Source: Clavelina lepadiformis
Lineage: Eukaryota > Chordata > Ascidiacea > Aplousobranchia > Clavelinidae
Reading direction: 5' to 3'
Length of the DNA: 64,000 nucleotides
NCBI RefSeq assembly: GCF_947623445.1
Contig: NC_135245.1
Coordinates: 6,951,501 to 7,015,500 of the forward strand
Shown: positions 61,961 to 64,000 of the stretch, piece after piece
Layout: the number at the start of each line of letters is the position of its first letter
How positions within the stretch are numbered: position 1 is the first letter of the stretch
Notes under the pieces: model-generated
Told to the model about the DNA's origin: nothing
The model's database searches: none
The model's input: only the letters and a program-made list of their open reading frames with translations
Made by a program: the position numbers and the translations under genes

Positions 61961-63165
61961 GTAACTCTTACCGTCAATATCTACATTTTGTAAATATGAT
62001 GTACACCGTCCTCTTCGTACATGTGTATTATACACTAATACCACATACGTTTTGATTTATTTAAATAAGCTATTGAATAAAAAAATTAAATTTATGAATT
62101 TCTTACCAACGGCTTTCACTGGTCCTTTAGCAGGAATGGCGGAAATTTATCTGAAAATTTTCTCCCTCTACCCAAAATGAGCGCAGCTCAAAATTTTGTG
62201 TTTTCACGGTTCAAAAAGCGCTAAATACGTTTCGAAACGACATGTATTGTCATACTTTTAAGTACAAAAATTGGTAATTTATGTCTTACGCTTTTCAACA
62301 TGATGTATAATGTAATTGTGATGTCATTTGCAATCTATGAGCAGCAGGCTAACTTAGTTCTAAATTGTAATCCAAAATTTGAGACTTTGCTGTACGTAGT
62401 AGCCTATGTCTACCGATATTTAACACGTTTGATTTTTAAAAGGGGAGGGGCCGGGTCCTTCCAATAGAAAGTGTGAGGGGACTAGACTCAACCGCTCCCC
62501 TGTTCCGCTAGCTATGTCCATGCGTAACTGATAACCACTGCTTTATCTTCGACGTATGCATAATTTTTGTTTTAAAGAACATGTATAACACCAATTTTGA
62601 TTTTATATCAGGTAACAACTAAAAAAATAATCAAAAATATTACACTAAAATTGAGGAAACAAAACATATTAAAATATATATATATGAAAAAGGCCACAAT
62701 TTTGTAAAGTTGTTATGACAAATCTGTGCTACAAGACTAGAGCATTAAACTGTTACAAATTTTCTGCGTATTTTGATTGTGTCGTGCTCAAGTGCAATCT
62801 GCACAGTGATAAACTTGCAAAGTGTTAACAATATGAGAAATGCAGGTAAAGAAATAAAAAATTCGGTTGTAACCAAGGTAACTATATGCTTGTGAATGCT
62901 GGAATTTAGCATGGGCAGGTCATCTCGGAGAGGGTTTCTTGCCTTCTTCCCGCCAAGTGTTTGTGTCCCAACTGTCTCTGAACTCATTTTCAGTACCTGG
63001 TTCTGTACCTGTTTATGGGAATTCGAAAACACATTAGCTGTAGAAATAATGGAATAACTCTTTGGCTTATATAATATTCTAAACCATTCTAAAAAAATTC
63101 TGATTTTTATACCTCAGAATGGCAGACGCACCACACACTGTTACAATTATCATAAAACCGCCACA

Positions 63166-64000
63166 TTACAAACCTGTACCTGATACAACCAATATCGTAT
63201 TGCCGTGACTTGTCGATAATGAAACTACTTTCATTTCTTTGGGCAAATCATGTGGCGTTACTTCTTGTGGGTCAGAGGTCACTAGGCTTGCAGAGCTCGT
63301 TCTACCAAGCTGACCGCGAGATGCTTTACCCCACGAATATATTTTTCCATCGTTGGTGCAGGCAACAGTGTAAGTTCCACCACAGCTCACAGACTCAAAT
63401 CTAATATTTCGAATGCTTTAAAACTTGGCCTTCGGTTTGCTTTTGAAAGCCACAGGTGCTATTATCAACGAGCTACAAAAGTATCACAACCCACTTACAC
63501 TCCAGCCAGTTCAACATGATGAGGTATACGTGCAGGTGGTTTAGAATTTGATGACTCCGAGCCCACCTGACCAGAACTATTGTTTCCAAATGTATACAAC
63601 TCACCATTATCTAACAAACAATATGGCATATATAATTGAAATCTTCTGGAATAGTTTTTATTTTTTGAATCAATATGATCAACTTTTAGCCGTAATTACG
63701 TTGTAAGTACAGTGCAACCAGAGCAGCAATAGATAAAGGCATTCTACTGACCGTTAATAACCGCAGAATGCTGCATGCCTATCGATACGATCTTGATGTT
63801 GCCAAATGACAGCGGTTCTGATCGCACAGGAATGAAACAATTAGACCCATCACATTGCTTCATCAAGCTGCCATCATGAATGACATCAAGTCCAAGCCTG
63901 CTCACACAGTGATCAAATGAGAATACTTACGTTTTTCGCATGATCATAATTTCTAAATTAGATGATTACAAGAGAATGAGTAGATTTACAAAAATAGAAT
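63166..64000 (-). CDS. NEK8: NEK8-like protein, C-terminal RCC1 repeats (partial)
   Basis: Three exons are visible on the minus strand: 63897-63752, 63610-63499 and 63400-63166 (stop at 63168-63166). They join in phase and encode RCC1-type blades: VSIGMQHSAVIN, then DNGELYTFGNNSSGQVG, then VSCGGTYTVACTNDGKIYSWGKASRGQLG, with SLSTSHGNTILVVSGTGL at the end. The HGNT-I/L-L-x-V ending just before the stop resembles human NEK8, whose RCC1 domain closes the protein; NEK9 continues far beyond. NEK8 (NPHP9) is a ciliary kinase. The kinase domain lies outside the window. A GTACAG donor at 63179 could extend the protein, but the direct stop is simpler. Confidence 0.7.

Larger units (their letters stand above)
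60809..63165. other. intergenic region with tRNA-like SINE fragments
   Basis: It lies between the convergent FANCM and NEK8-like ends. Two tRNA-promoter-like stretches are listed separately. A TA microsatellite lies near 62675-62684. An open frame on the minus strand at 63032-62745 containing VGTQT does not join the upstream NEK8-like exon in phase and is not called. Confidence 0.5.

Noticed and set aside
62745-63032. NEK9-type C-terminus with an LC8-binding-like VGTQT
   Set aside because: Attractive because NEK9 ends near a KGTQT motif, but the frame does not join the preceding RCC1 exon (phase 1 needed). The join in the correct phase hits a stop soon. The HGNT ending before TAA at 63166 fits NEK8 better.

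Overview
This is a stretch of animal nuclear DNA. It is AT-rich and its genes are split into many short exons with GT-AG introns, mostly 70-400 bp. The gene content is that of a chordate: a lactase-phlorizin hydrolase-like glycosidase, a thyroid-hormone-receptor-type nuclear receptor, a B4GAT1-type glucuronyltransferase, an LCCL/propeller/EGF/Ig/trypsin mosaic protease, FANCM, and the tail of a NEK8-like kinase. Compact introns, high gene density and a divergent thyroid receptor with a long C-terminal extension suggest an invertebrate chordate, most likely an ascidian tunicate (Ciona-like). That placement is inference. Nothing in the window is bacterial.

Layout: (1) 1056-24288, plus strand, 65 coding exons with consistent phases encode a type I membrane protein of about 3,646 residues with seven tandem glycosyl hydrolase family 1 domains. 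Domains 1, 3, 6 and 7 keep both catalytic glutamates; domains 2, 4 and 5 have lost both. (2) 25252-27837, minus strand, 8 coding exons for a 605-residue thyroid hormone receptor homologue. (3) 29628-32651, plus strand, 4 coding exons for a 408-residue GT49 glucuronyltransferase. (4) 34175-43114, plus strand, about 29 exons for a secreted modular serine protease of about 1,310 residues with an unusual domain order; the exon for the catalytic histidine carries a frameshift. (5) 44278-47036, minus strand, a decayed hAT-type transposon. (6) 48400-48671, a small non-autonomous hAT element with a target-site duplication. (7) 48938-60808, plus strand, about 30 exons for FANCM of about 2,130 residues, with a 380-bp inverted-repeat element in one intron. 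(8) 63166 to the window edge, minus strand, RCC1 repeats of a NEK8-like protein.

The genes are functionally unrelated: apical digestion, hormone-type transcription control, dystroglycan-type glycan synthesis, extracellular proteolysis, fork repair and ciliary kinase signalling. The two most unusual loci are the seven-domain GH1 protein with interleaved live and dead domains, and the LCCL-propeller-EGF-Ig-trypsin protein, whose domain combination I do not recognise as described. Exon boundaries were placed by hand from splice consensus, reading-frame phase and family similarity; a few may be off by a base or use another site.
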